This document shows, piece by piece, positions 25,291-34,269 of a stretch of DNA of 58,466 nt. The notes under the pieces are model-generated. The model was not told the origin of the DNA. It worked only from the letters and a program-made list of their open reading frames with translations, and did not search any database. Within the stretch, counting starts at the first letter, position 1. Each line of letters begins with the position of its first letter. The position numbers and the translations under genes are program-made. Source of the stretch: Candidatus Sulfopaludibacter sp. (GTDB taxonomy: Bacteria > Acidobacteriota > Terriglobia > Bryobacterales > Bryobacteraceae); contig JARLGM010000021.1 of NCBI GenBank assembly GCA_031292755.1, forward strand, positions 1 to 58,466. Direction: 5' to 3'.

Positions 25291-26046
25291 CTATTGTTGA
25301 GCGGCCGGCGCGGGTTCCCCGGAGAGATCCTCGAACTTGACCGGCGGGTTGTAGTACAAAATGCGCAGGCAGCTTTCGCATTGCATGAATTTTTCGCCTC
25401 TCCGCAGTTCCTGGAAAAACTGCGGGCGCATCTGGATCTGGCACACGTTGCAGCGTCCGTCGATGGCCTCCGCCACGCCAATTCCGCGGCGCGCCTTGCG
25501 GACTTTTTCGTACTGCTGGTAGTGTGCCGGCGCGATACCGGAGACAATCTGCGCGCGCTCCAGGTTCAGGTCGGCAGCCGATTTTTGGTCCACCGCGGTG
25601 CGTTCGCGTGCCTGCTGCTTTTCCTTTTCGACTTCCGTCTTCTCCGCCTTCAGGGCGGATTCCGCTGCTTTCACATTCTTGTCGAGGGGCTCGGATTCGC
25701 CCATCAACTCCAGAATGCGGTCCTCGGCCTTGCGAATTTCCTTCTGGCAGAAATCGATCTCATTCTGGAAGGCGCGATACTGGTCGTTGGTCTTCGCCAG
25801 CAGCATCTGGTCTTTCAGCTTTGAAATCTTCTGATCCTGCGTCTGGATATCGCCTTCGCACTTTTTCCGCTCCTTTTGATTGGCAGAGAGAGCGGCCCGA
25901 TCGGCCTCGAGTTTTCGCTCATGCGTAAGCAACTTTTTTTCAATTTCGGCGATGTGTTTGGGGAGAGTGGCAATCTCGCGCGCCAAATCCGCAAGTCGAT
26001 TGTCGATATCTTGCAGGCGGATCACCAACTTCAGGTCGGGGAGCAT
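25291..26046 (-). CDS. Coiled-coil protein with C4 zinc ribbon
   Basis: A 251-residue protein. Residues 10-180 form a long charged coiled coil (EIEKKLLTHERKLEADRAAL; QDQKISKLKDQMLLAK). The C-terminus has two CxxC pairs (GRCNVCQ and QCESC) 20-25 residues apart, a zinc ribbon. This matches the DUF164/HP0958-like family, whose Helicobacter member aids flagellar and RNA functions; in other phyla the role is unclear. The ATG at 26046 is inside the end of murJ (16-nt overlap). It is the last gene of the minus-strand cluster. Confidence 0.85.
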   Translation of the reverse strand: MLPDLKLVIRLQDIDNRLADLAREIATLPKHIAEIEKKLLTHERKLEADRAALSANQKERKKCEGDIQTQDQKISKLKDQMLLAKTNDQYRAFQNEIDFCQKEIRKAEDRILELMGESEPLDKNVKAAESALKAEKTEVEKEKQQARERTAVDQKSAADLNLERAQIVSGIAPAHYQQYEKVRKARRGIGVAEAIDGRCNVCQIQMRPQFFQELRRGEKFMQCESCLRILYYNPPVKFEDLSGEPAPAAQQ

Positions 26047-27662
26047 TCCTTTACGAAGTGTAGCACGGCGTTCCGGACCGGCTCCAGTTCCTCCACGCGG
26101 AGGAAGCGCGCGGCGAAGTAGTATACTGCCGCGCCGAGGGGGATCGAGACCGCCACATCGGCCATTTGGGCCACTTTTCCATGGGCCAGGATCGCGTGAA
26201 CGGCACGGCTGGAAGCGATACAGGCGAGGCCCATTACCGCCGACGCCGATGCGATACGCGCCGCGGTCCACGCCAGGCGTCGTCCGTGCAGCGGGCCGAG
26301 CCGCGCCCGCAGCAGTAAGAACAGCGCCAGCGATCCGGCGAGCGCCACCAGCGACGTGGAAAGCGCCAGGCCCGCATGACCCATTCCCGTGCGTGTCACC
26401 AGCACGAAGGCCGCACCCCCATTCAGGGCGATCGACCCCAGGCTCACCCACATGGGCGTGCGCGCATCGTGCAAGGCGTAGAACGCGGGCGCAATCACTT
26501 TGGTCGCCGAGTATCCCGCCAGCCCGACGCTGTAACAAGTCAGCGCCAGCGCCGTCTGGTGCGTGTCCGCCGCGGTGAACCGGCCCCATTGATAGATGGC
26601 GCCGATCATGCTTTCGCCCATCAGGGCCAGGCCCACCGAAGACGGGATGGTCAACAGCAGCACCATGCCGAGCGACCGCGCGAGCGTGTCCCGAAACTCC
26701 TCCATCCGTTCGAGGGCGGCACTGCGCGAGATCGCCGGCAGGGTGGCCGAGGCGATCGCCACGCCGAACAACCCCAGCGGCAATTGCATGAACCGGAAGG
26801 CGTAGCCCAGCCAGCTCACCGGTCCATTGATCGCATGGCCCGCACTATCGGTCAGGCTGGAGGCGAAGTTGGTGTTCACCGTGACGTTAATCTGCGTGGC
26901 GGCATTGCCCACCAGCGCCGGCAGCATCAGGAGCGCAATTTCCAACAGGCCGGGATGGTGGAAATTCATGCGCGGGCGAAAGCCAAAGCCCGCACGCCGG
27001 AGCGCCGGCAACTGCCATAGCAATTGCAGAACTCCGCCGGCCACCACCCCGCAGGCCATGCAGACGATCATTCCGTGATCGAAGCGGCGACCCACCGTGA
27101 ATCCCAGCGCCAGCCCTACCGCCACCGACCCGAGATTGAAGGTTGTGGAGGCGAGCGCCGGCACGCCGAAACGGCCGCACGCGTTCAGCACGCCCATAGC
27201 CTGGGCCGCCAGCGCCACCAGCAACAGGAACGGAAACATGATCCGGGTGAGGAGAATGGAGAGCTCGGTTTTGCCCGGGACCCGGGCGAACCCGGGAGCC
27301 AGCAGCGCCACCAGTTGCGGGCTGAACACGATGCCCACCAGGCACACCGCGCCCACCGCCAGAATCAGCGCCGTGCCTACCAGGTTCGAAAGCTCGGCGG
27401 CTTCGCGCTTGCTTTTGGTGGAGAGATACCGGGTGAAGGTGGGGACGAAGGCCGAGGAGAGCGCGCCTTCCGCGAACAGGTTGCGCGTAAGGTTGGGAAT
27501 GCGGACGCCCAGCAGGAACGAATCGTAGGCCGCGCTGGCCCCGAACAGGCGCGCCATCACCATTTCGCGCACCACGCCGGTGACGCGGCTCAGCGCCACC
27601 GCCGCGGAGACGGCGCCCGCCGATCGAAGAAAAACGTGCTGCTGGTGCGCCGGATCGGACAA
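26031..27662 (-). CDS. murJ: Lipid II flippase MurJ (MviN family), copy 1
   Basis: A 543-residue polytopic membrane protein with about 14 helices. The N-terminus has VSAAVALSRVTGVVREMVMARLFGASAAYDSF, followed by RIPNLTRNLFAEGALSSAFVPTF, the MviN/MurJ signature, and later YALHDARTPMWVS. MurJ flips lipid II for peptidoglycan synthesis. The start is TTG at 27662, 1 nt after the kinase stop. A second, different copy is at 55081. One of the two may serve another polymer. Confidence 0.93.
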   Translation of the reverse strand: MSDPAHQQHVFLRSAGAVSAAVALSRVTGVVREMVMARLFGASAAYDSFLLGVRIPNLTRNLFAEGALSSAFVPTFTRYLSTKSKREAAELSNLVGTALILAVGAVCLVGIVFSPQLVALLAPGFARVPGKTELSILLTRIMFPFLLLVALAAQAMGVLNACGRFGVPALASTTFNLGSVAVGLALGFTVGRRFDHGMIVCMACGVVAGGVLQLLWQLPALRRAGFGFRPRMNFHHPGLLEIALLMLPALVGNAATQINVTVNTNFASSLTDSAGHAINGPVSWLGYAFRFMQLPLGLFGVAIASATLPAISRSAALERMEEFRDTLARSLGMVLLLTIPSSVGLALMGESMIGAIYQWGRFTAADTHQTALALTCYSVGLAGYSATKVIAPAFYALHDARTPMWVSLGSIALNGGAAFVLVTRTGMGHAGLALSTSLVALAGSLALFLLLRARLGPLHGRRLAWTAARIASASAVMGLACIASSRAVHAILAHGKVAQMADVAVSIPLGAAVYYFAARFLRVEELEPVRNAVLHFVKECSPT

Positions 27663-27663
27663 G

Positions 27664-28593
27664 CTATTCCGCGCGCCGGACTTCCACCTGCCGGTAGATT
27701 TCCCGCGTCTGCTCCAGCGATGCGAATCCCATTCCGGGCAGGCGCGAGGATGCCGTGCCGGCCGCCACGCCCCATCGCAGAGCCTCGGCCGGATTGGCCT
27801 TCCGCGTCATGGACCAGACGTAGGCGGCCGACAATGCGTCTCCGGCGCCGATGGGGCAGACCGCGTCCACGCGCGGCGGAATGGCTTCCACCAGTCCATC
27901 GGCAAATGCGCCGATGGCGCCGCGGCTACCCAGGGACAGCACCACCATTTCCGGACCCATACGCCGGATCAGTGCCGCGGCTTCCAAGCTGTGGGTACGG
28001 GTCAGCAGGGTGCGGCCGAGAAGCCGCTCGGCCTCCTGCTGGTTGGGCGTCACCACCGTGGGTTTCGCCTCGATCCCCTCGCGAAGTGCCTGCCCGTCGC
28101 CATGAAGGAGCGTTTTCACCTTATGCTCCCGCGCCATGCCGATCAGCTTCGCGTAGAACGAAGAAGGAACGCCCGGCGGCAGGCTTCCGCACACCATCAG
28201 CCACGTGGCGTGCTCCAGCCGCTCGTTGACCACACGCTCCACGCGCGTCACTTCCGCTTTGGTGAGCGCGGGACCGGTCTCGTTCAAGTTCACCGTGAGC
28301 CCGTGCCTGTCGGTGACAGTGAGATTGGTGCGGATGGGATTATGGATGGGAATTACGGCAATCAGGAACCCGCAATCGCCGAGCAGCGATTCCAGCCGTT
28401 TGCCGGAAGCGCCGCCGGACGGAAACACTGCTGTAGTCTCGGCGCCGAACGCGTGCAACACGGCGGACGCATTGATTCCCCTCCCACCCGCGGATTCGCG
28501 GCTCGAATTGACGTACGACCGGTCTTCGAACGCGAGCCGGTCGACGCTGAGTATCCGGTCGATCGCCGGATTGATCGTGAGCGTAACTATCAA
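27664..28593 (-). CDS. PfkB-family hexose kinase (1-phosphofructokinase-like)
   Basis: A 309-residue ribokinase-fold kinase. The N-terminus MIVTLTINPAIDRI is typical of the 1-phosphofructokinase/LacC/PfkB group; AGGRGINAS is the sugar-binding motif, TPNQQEAERLL follows, and the catalytic PIGAGDALSAAY near 250 carries the base Asp. Start is TTG. TAGAAT (28600-28605 on the minus strand) ends 6 nt before it, so the gene may have its own promoter in addition to readthrough from the sigma-factor genes. Phosphorylated substrate (fructose 1-phosphate, tagatose 6-phosphate or fructose 6-phosphate) cannot be decided here. Confidence 0.87.
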   Translation of the reverse strand: MIVTLTINPAIDRILSVDRLAFEDRSYVNSSRESAGGRGINASAVLHAFGAETTAVFPSGGASGKRLESLLGDCGFLIAVIPIHNPIRTNLTVTDRHGLTVNLNETGPALTKAEVTRVERVVNERLEHATWLMVCGSLPPGVPSSFYAKLIGMAREHKVKTLLHGDGQALREGIEAKPTVVTPNQQEAERLLGRTLLTRTHSLEAAALIRRMGPEMVVLSLGSRGAIGAFADGLVEAIPPRVDAVCPIGAGDALSAAYVWSMTRKANPAEALRWGVAAGTASSRLPGMGFASLEQTREIYRQVEVRRAE

Positions 28594-28599
28594 CTCACC

Positions 28600-28605
28600 A
28601 TTCTA
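28600..28605 (-). promoter_or_regulatory. Candidate -10 hexamer TAGAAT of the PfkB-MurJ genes
   Basis: On the minus strand TAGAAT is separated by GGTGAG (6 nt) from the TTG start at 28593. Confidence 0.35.
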
Positions 28606-28612
28606 CGCACGA

Positions 28613-28939
28613 TTAGGTCTCGGGCGAGGTTTCAGCGGTATTCCCGGGTCGGCACGGATCCATGGCGCGGCTGAAACGCTGACGCTCCTCCGGCGTCAGA
28701 TCCTTCCAGCCGCGGACAAAGCGCGACCGCCGCATCCTGTGACCCCACCCGCCAAACCTGCCGAACAGCAGGCGGCTTAGCAGGAACAATCCCAGAGCCT
28801 GCCAGAAACCGATTGCGGGAAGGCCGAGGATCGCCGGCATCAGCGCATTCCACAAACCGGTGAGGAGCAGACCCAACAGTCCCACCCCCAAGATCCCGAA
28901 CAGAACGATGCGCACTCCTACAAACCTTATTTTTCTCAT
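28613..28939 (-). CDS. Small membrane protein coupled to an ECF sigma factor
   Basis: A 108-residue protein with two or three hydrophobic segments (VGVRIVLFGILGVGLLGLLLTGLWNAL; GFWQALGLFLLSRLLF) followed by a basic, soluble C-terminus (FVRGWKDLTPEERQRFSRAMDPCR). The start overlaps the sigma-factor stop by 4 nt, and AAGGAAAAGG is a good ribosome site. The arrangement and size suggest an anti-sigma factor, but it lacks a zinc-finger motif (HxxxCxxC) and any canonical ASD fold I can see, so the role is open. Confidence 0.65.
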   Translation of the reverse strand: MRKIRFVGVRIVLFGILGVGLLGLLLTGLWNALMPAILGLPAIGFWQALGLFLLSRLLFGRFGGWGHRMRRSRFVRGWKDLTPEERQRFSRAMDPCRPGNTAETSPET

Positions 28940-29502
28940 GGCCTTTTCCTTTCGAAACCCGCTTCCTCGTAGATTTGCCGAAGACGGCTTCTGAGACGCT
29001 TCACGGCGTAATGCTTGCGCGAGAGCAGGGTGTTGACGCTGACTCCGGTCTCCGCGGAGATATCGGCGAAACTGCGCCCGTCGATTTCGTGCGCCAGAAA
29101 GACCTGGCGCTGGCTGGCGGGCAACTCGTCCAGCGCGGCTTCGATCTCGGCAAGCAGCACACCGCGTGCGTAAAGCGCATCCGGGCCGGCATCGGGCGAG
29201 GGCAACAGATCTTCGAGTATCCGTCTGCCTCCGTCTTCCGCCACTTCCCTTTTTCCGCGGCGAAACAAATCCGTGATCCGGTTCCTGGCCACCTGCATCA
29301 TCCACGCCCCGGCGTGCGCTATGGGCTTCATCATCCGGTACGCCTCCACAAGCTCATAAAACACGTCTTGCAGAAGATCTTCGGCGTCGATTTCCTCCGG
29401 AACGCGCCGGCGGATGAAGGTCAGCAGACGGCGCCTCTCGCTCTCGAAGACCGACGAGAGGCGCTGGTCCTGCTCCGCTCGATCCTGCGTCATGGCCGGC
29501 AC
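28936..29502 (-). CDS. ECF-type RNA polymerase sigma factor
   Basis: A 188-residue sigma-70 family protein. Region 2 includes DAEDLLQDVFYELVEAY and the promoter-melting AWMMQVARNRITDLFRR; region 4 includes LPASQRQVFLAHEIDGRSFADISAETGVSVNTLLSRKHYAVKRLR. GAGAGG sits 5 nt before a GTG at 29502, supporting that start over the ATG at 29493. It overlaps the small membrane protein by 4 nt, like a sigma/regulator pair. No clear autoregulated GGAAC-CGTC promoter is visible upstream. Confidence 0.92.
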   Translation of the reverse strand: MPAMTQDRAEQDQRLSSVFESERRRLLTFIRRRVPEEIDAEDLLQDVFYELVEAYRMMKPIAHAGAWMMQVARNRITDLFRRGKREVAEDGGRRILEDLLPSPDAGPDALYARGVLLAEIEAALDELPASQRQVFLAHEIDGRSFADISAETGVSVNTLLSRKHYAVKRLRSRLRQIYEEAGFERKRP

Positions 29503-29625
29503 GTCATCCTCTCATCGGTTTAGACGAAATCGCCGCGGAAATATTTTTGCCGCCGGCCGAAGGGTCCGCTTGCCGCATGAGCCATGGCCGGTCCCACTGT
29601 GCCACAATTGTGAATCGGTCTCCCC

Positions 29626-32049
29626 ATGGCAAAGATTGCACCAAAACAAGCGGCACCGCTTGAGGCATCGCGTTTCCTGCCCATTATGCTGGTTTTGTTC
29701 GCCGGCAGCGGCTGTTCCGCGCTGATCTACGAAATCGTCTGGTACCAGTTACTGCAACTGGTGATCGGCTCGACCGCGATTTCGCTCGGCGTCCTGCTGG
29801 CCACCTTCATGGGCGGACTGTGCCTGGGCAGCCTGATGCTGCCGCGCATCGCTGCCGCTCGGAAGAAGCATCCGCTGGTGGTGTACGCCGCCATCGAAAC
29901 CGGAATCGCCATCTGCGGCGTGCTGGTGCTGTTCGGCATGCCGCTGGTGGATGGCATCTACACCTCGGCGGTGGGGCACGGGATGCCGTCCATTCTGTTC
30001 CGCGCTGTCATCTGTGCGGTCTGCCTGATGCCGCCCACGTTCCTGATGGGCGCTTCCCTGCCGGCCATTGCGCGATGGATCGAAGCCACCCCGCGCGGCG
30101 TTTCCTGGCTGGGATTGTTGTATGGCGGCAACACCGCCGGCGCCGTTTTCGGATGCCTGCTGGCCGGCTTCTACCTGCTGCGCGTATTCGATCTGGCAAC
30201 GGCCACGTTCGTCGCCGTGTTCATCAACCTGGTGGTGGCCTTCGCCAGCTATCAACTGGCCAAGCGCGTGCCCGAGCACTCCACGGAAGAGAAAGCCGTA
30301 GCCACCGGCGGCCCACGCTTCTGGCCGGTCTATATCGCGATTGCCCTTTCCGGCGCTACCGCCCTGGGCGCGGAGGTGATCTGGACCCGGCTGATGGGCT
30401 TGCTGTTGGGCGCTACGGTTTACACCTTCTCGATCATCCTGGCGGTGTTCCTGGTGGGAATCGGGGTGGGCAGCGCGGTGGGTTCGGCGCTTGCCCGGAC
30501 GATGAAGCCGCGGGCCGCCATCGGAGTCTGCCAGTTGCTGCTGGCCGGCGGCGTGGCGTGGACGGCATACATGATCTCGCAGTCTTTGCCGTGGTGGCCG
30601 GTGAATCCGCTGCTGAATCAGAATCCCTGGTTCACCTTCCAGGTGGATATGGTGCGCTCCCTGTGGGCCATCCTGCCCGCCACGCTGCTGTGGGGCGCCA
30701 GTTTTCCACTGGCCCTGGCAGCCGCGTCACGGGGCGACGAGCCGGGACAACTGGTGGGTGGAATTTATGCCGCCAATACCGGCGGCGCGATCCTCGGGGC
30801 CCTGACCTTCAGTATGATTCTGGTGCCGTGGATCGGCACGGCCAACTGCGAGCGCGTGCTGATTGGCATGGCGGCCCTGAGCGCACTGGTCGTGCTGGTG
30901 CCGCACCTTTGGACTTCGCACGCCAAGGCGGCGTGGGTGGCGCTGCTGGCTTCCGTGGTGGCGGTGGTTTACCTGATCGATGGCGTGACGCCGGTGCCGC
31001 CGCTGCTCATCGCTTACGGCAGGCGCATCATGACCTCGCAGACCAGCTCCAAAATTCTCTACACCGGTGAAGGCATCAACTCCTCCATCGCCATCTCGCA
31101 GTGGAGCGATGGGGCCATCCAGTTTCACGTGAGCGGCAAGGTGGAAGCATCCACGGAGCCTTACGATATGCGGCTGCAGCGCATGCTGGGCCACCTGCCG
31201 GCACTGGTCCACCCGGATCCCAAATCCGTGCTGATCGTGGGATTCGGAGCCGGCGTGACGGCAGGCTCTTTCGTGACGCATCCCACCATTTCCCGGATCG
31301 TGATCTGCGAGATGGAGCCGTTGATTCCGGCCATCGCGACGCAGTACTTCGCCAAAGAGAATTACAACGTAATGAACGATCCGCGCACCCGGATCTACTA
31401 TGACGATGCGCGGCATTTCGTATTGACCACCCGCGACAAGTTCGACATCATCACCAGCGATCCGATTCATCCGTGGGTCAAGGGCAGCGCCACGTTGTAT
31501 TCCAAGGAATATTTCGAGCTGGTGAAGGAGCACCTGAATCCGGGCGGCGTGGTAACCCAGTGGGTGCCGTTGTACGAGAGCGACATGGACACGGTGAAAA
31601 GCGAACTGGCGACGTTTTTCGACGTTTTCCCGAACGGCTCGGTCTGGGCCAACGAGCTGAACGGCGGCGGCTACGACGTGTTTCTGATGGGTCAGAACGA
31701 GCCGTCGAAGATCAATCTGGACAATCTCGAGCAGCGCCTGCAAAGTCCGCCGTATACGCGCGTGGCGCAGTCGCTGCGTGACGTGGGGTTCAATTCCATG
31801 TACGATCTGCTGGCGACCTATGCGGGCCAGGATCAGGACCTGAAGCCGTGGCTGCGCGATGCCGAGATCAATCGCGACGGCAACCTGCGGCTGCAATATC
31901 TGGCGGGCCTGGCGCTGAACATCAGCCAGGAAGGGTACATCTACAGCGAGATGCTGAAGTACCGGCAGTTTCCGGCGAACCTGTTCACCGGGTCGGAAGA
32001 GAAGATGCAGCGCCTGATGGCGGCACTGACGCCGACGGCCAACCGCTAG
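29626..32049 (+). CDS. Membrane-fused spermidine synthase-like protein
   Basis: An 807-residue protein in two parts. The N-terminal 450 residues hold about 12 hydrophobic helices (ALIYEIVWYQLLQLVIGSTA; FMGGLCLGSLMLPR), like the integral membrane domain found in some polyamine synthase fusions. The C-terminal part (about 480-790) has the Rossmann methyltransferase-like fold of spermidine synthase: VLIVGFGAGV, DDARHFVLTTRDKFDIITSDP, LNPGGVVTQWVPLY. Residues for decarboxylated SAM binding appear degenerate, so an aminopropyltransferase activity is not assured. It is divergent from the sigma-factor operon. Confidence 0.8.
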   Translation: MAKIAPKQAAPLEASRFLPIMLVLFAGSGCSALIYEIVWYQLLQLVIGSTAISLGVLLATFMGGLCLGSLMLPRIAAARKKHPLVVYAAIETGIAICGVLVLFGMPLVDGIYTSAVGHGMPSILFRAVICAVCLMPPTFLMGASLPAIARWIEATPRGVSWLGLLYGGNTAGAVFGCLLAGFYLLRVFDLATATFVAVFINLVVAFASYQLAKRVPEHSTEEKAVATGGPRFWPVYIAIALSGATALGAEVIWTRLMGLLLGATVYTFSIILAVFLVGIGVGSAVGSALARTMKPRAAIGVCQLLLAGGVAWTAYMISQSLPWWPVNPLLNQNPWFTFQVDMVRSLWAILPATLLWGASFPLALAAASRGDEPGQLVGGIYAANTGGAILGALTFSMILVPWIGTANCERVLIGMAALSALVVLVPHLWTSHAKAAWVALLASVVAVVYLIDGVTPVPPLLIAYGRRIMTSQTSSKILYTGEGINSSIAISQWSDGAIQFHVSGKVEASTEPYDMRLQRMLGHLPALVHPDPKSVLIVGFGAGVTAGSFVTHPTISRIVICEMEPLIPAIATQYFAKENYNVMNDPRTRIYYDDARHFVLTTRDKFDIITSDPIHPWVKGSATLYSKEYFELVKEHLNPGGVVTQWVPLYESDMDTVKSELATFFDVFPNGSVWANELNGGGYDVFLMGQNEPSKINLDNLEQRLQSPPYTRVAQSLRDVGFNSMYDLLATYAGQDQDLKPWLRDAEINRDGNLRLQYLAGLALNISQEGYIYSEMLKYRQFPANLFTGSEEKMQRLMAALTPTANR

Positions 32050-32070
32050 TATCGGCTTTCGGAGCCGCGC

Positions 32071-32076
32071 GATAAT
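32071..32076 (+). promoter_or_regulatory. Candidate -10 hexamer GATAAT
   Basis: GATAAT ends 5 nt before the ATG at 32082, again implying a leaderless or nearly leaderless start. An ATAATCAG string occurs here and again before 33022 and 52365. Confidence 0.4.
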
Positions 32077-32081
32077 CAGCC

Positions 32082-32960
32082 ATGCTCTTCCGATCCGCGA
32101 TGCTGGCCGCCATTTTCCTTTCCTGCGCACCGGCGCAGACCACACCGGCGCCGCTTACCGCTCTGAACGACGCTTTCCGGGCGGCCTACGCCGATGCCAA
32201 ACGCCGCGTGCTCGCGACCGCGGGGCCGGTTCTGCTGGTGAACGGCGACACCTTTATCCTGACGCGCGGCGGCCGCCGGGAGGAGGCAAACACCGCCACC
32301 CCGATCTACGACCCCGTCAAGACCATCGCCCACATTCCGCTGGCCATCTATGTGACGCTCACGCCGGGCAGCGGCACGCTCGACGCCGATCGCCTGACCA
32401 CTCTGACGCATCTGCGCGAACTGATTCCGCCCGCCGAAGCCAGCCTGGATACGCTGAAACTCGCGCCCGCCACTCTCGCGCGACAGAAACAGATCGTGTC
32501 CGCATGCCTGGCATTCATGGATGAAGTAACCGCCCGCAGTTCCTTCGCGCGGCCGGCGCTGCTGGCCTTCACCCGCCGCATGGCTCCGCTTGTCATGGAG
32601 AATGTCACCGAGGCCGCGCGCGCCCAGTTGGACGCAATTCACGCCCAAGTCTCCGCCTGGCGCCGCGACATGACGCCCGAGGAATGGAGCCGGTTGCACG
32701 TGGCGATCATCGGTCCCCACATGCCGCGCGAAGACCTGGTAGTCACCCAATATTTTCTGCGCCTGCTGCACGAGCCCCGCGAGGGCCGGCGCGTGGTGTA
32801 CGCCGAATCGCTCTGGCAGGAACCGGAGGCTCTGGATCTCCTTGGCACCCATCTGCTGGATGGCGACGTGGGCGAAGCATTCTTTGGCGACGCCATGCGC
32901 ATGCACCGCGACCTTCTGGGCGATGCCGCCAAACAATACCTGCCGCATCTGTTGCCCTGA
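32082..32960 (+). CDS. Secreted hypothetical protein
   Basis: A 292-residue protein with a Sec signal (MLFRSAMLAAIFLSCAPAQ). The mature protein is rich in Ala, Leu, Arg and predicted helices (LAPATLARQKQIVSACLAFMDE). No motif or fold recognised. It sits between the spermidine synthase-like gene and the serine hydrolase in the same direction, with only 32 and 61 bp gaps. Confidence 0.65.
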   Translation: MLFRSAMLAAIFLSCAPAQTTPAPLTALNDAFRAAYADAKRRVLATAGPVLLVNGDTFILTRGGRREEANTATPIYDPVKTIAHIPLAIYVTLTPGSGTLDADRLTTLTHLRELIPPAEASLDTLKLAPATLARQKQIVSACLAFMDEVTARSSFARPALLAFTRRMAPLVMENVTEAARAQLDAIHAQVSAWRRDMTPEEWSRLHVAIIGPHMPREDLVVTQYFLRLLHEPREGRRVVYAESLWQEPEALDLLGTHLLDGDVGEAFFGDAMRMHRDLLGDAAKQYLPHLLP

Positions 32961-33021
32961 TGCGGGCCGGCCGGCGCGGCCATCGGTCCACGAGCGGAAC
33001 GTGGAATAATCAGTGGGTAGC

Positions 33022-34266
33022 ATGAGCAAGGGTATGTTCCCAAGAGCCGTATTTCTGGTGCTGCTGTGCCTGCCAGTGGCACTCAACGGAGGCGACGACT
33101 ACTTCCCGCCCCCAGACAGTTCGGGCGGCTGGCGCACGTTGAGCGGCGCGGCGCAGATTCGCAAAGTCGCGGGCATGGACCTTGCCCGCCTGGACCAGGC
33201 CTTCGAATTCGAAAAGGAGACCAGCCAGCATGGCGGCCTGGTGGTGGTGCGTCACGGCTACCTGGTGTACGAAAAATACTTCGGCAAAGGCAACCGCGAA
33301 GCGCATCCCGATATGGCGTCCATCGGCAAGGCGTTTACCAGCATTTCCTGCGGCATCATGCTGGCGGAAAAACACGACCGGATCCCGGACGGCCTGGAGA
33401 CCAAGGTCTTCACCGAAAAATACCTGCCCGAAGCCTTCCCGCTGAGCGACCCGATGAAAGCCGATATCAAGCTGGGCCAGTTGCTCACCATGACCAGCGG
33501 CATGCACGGCGACGGCAACAATCCGGGCATCGTGAATGGGCAGGACACTAAGGTGGAACCCGCCCCGCGGCCGGGTGCGCCGCTGGACCAGGACAACAGC
33601 GCCCTGCGCGCCGCGATGTGGACCAAGCCCGGCGGAGGGTACGCTTACGCCTCTGGGTCGCCGCACGTGGCCTCTATCGTGCTGCGCCATCTGACCGGCA
33701 TGGAGATGCAGCAATACATCGCCGAAAAGCTGGCCGCGCCGATGGGTTTCGGAAGCTGGGGTTACGCGCTGCATCGCAACGGAAACACGCTGCCGCACAC
33801 GCCCGGCGGCGGCGGCATCGCACTGCGCGCCACCGATGCCGTCCGCTTTGCGTACATGCTACTGCACCACGGCCGCTGGGGCAGCCGCCAACTGGCGCCC
33901 GCCGACTACGTGGCCATGTGCGGCCGGCCATCGCCCTATGACCCGCATGCACCGATGAGCCTGATGTTCGAAGTGAACGCCGACGGACACGTTTTCGGTG
34001 CGCCGCGCGATGCGTTCTTCAAGAGCGGCGCCGGCGGCTCGGGAATCTACGTGGTGCCGTCGCTCGACCTGGTCATCTATAAGATGTCCGCCAGCGATGC
34101 GCAGATGGATCCGGAACTGACGGGTCTGCCGGTGACTTACGAGGTCGATCATTCCCGCGACAGTTGGAAGCCCGGGCCGCACGATCAATTTCACGATGGG
34201 CCCGTGGGCGGCGACGATGGCGTGCGCCGGTTGCTCGAAATGGTGGCAGCCGCGGTGATTCCGTAA
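33022..34266 (+). CDS. Serine hydrolase of the beta-lactamase/PBP-like family
   Basis: A 414-residue exported protein (signal peptide to about residue 22). SIGK at 100-103 matches the catalytic SxxK; a later Tyr motif YAYASGS and a Gly-rich HTPGGGG fit the class C beta-lactamase-like fold (esterase EstB, D-aminopeptidase or PBP-like). The class C KTG box is not canonical. Substrate could be esters, amides or peptidoglycan stems. The ATG at 33022 is preferred over a GTG at 33013. Confidence 0.8.
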   Translation: MSKGMFPRAVFLVLLCLPVALNGGDDYFPPPDSSGGWRTLSGAAQIRKVAGMDLARLDQAFEFEKETSQHGGLVVVRHGYLVYEKYFGKGNREAHPDMASIGKAFTSISCGIMLAEKHDRIPDGLETKVFTEKYLPEAFPLSDPMKADIKLGQLLTMTSGMHGDGNNPGIVNGQDTKVEPAPRPGAPLDQDNSALRAAMWTKPGGGYAYASGSPHVASIVLRHLTGMEMQQYIAEKLAAPMGFGSWGYALHRNGNTLPHTPGGGGIALRATDAVRFAYMLLHHGRWGSRQLAPADYVAMCGRPSPYDPHAPMSLMFEVNADGHVFGAPRDAFFKSGAGGSGIYVVPSLDLVIYKMSASDAQMDPELTGLPVTYEVDHSRDSWKPGPHDQFHDGPVGGDDGVRRLLEMVAAAVIP

Positions 34267-34269
34267 CCG

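Noticed and set aside
27024-28229. 401-residue open frame antisense to murJ and the PfkB gene
   Set aside because: Arg/Pro-rich shadow crossing two confident genes.
30727-32145. 472-residue open frame antisense to the spermidine synthase-like gene
   Set aside because: Shadow frame with biased composition.
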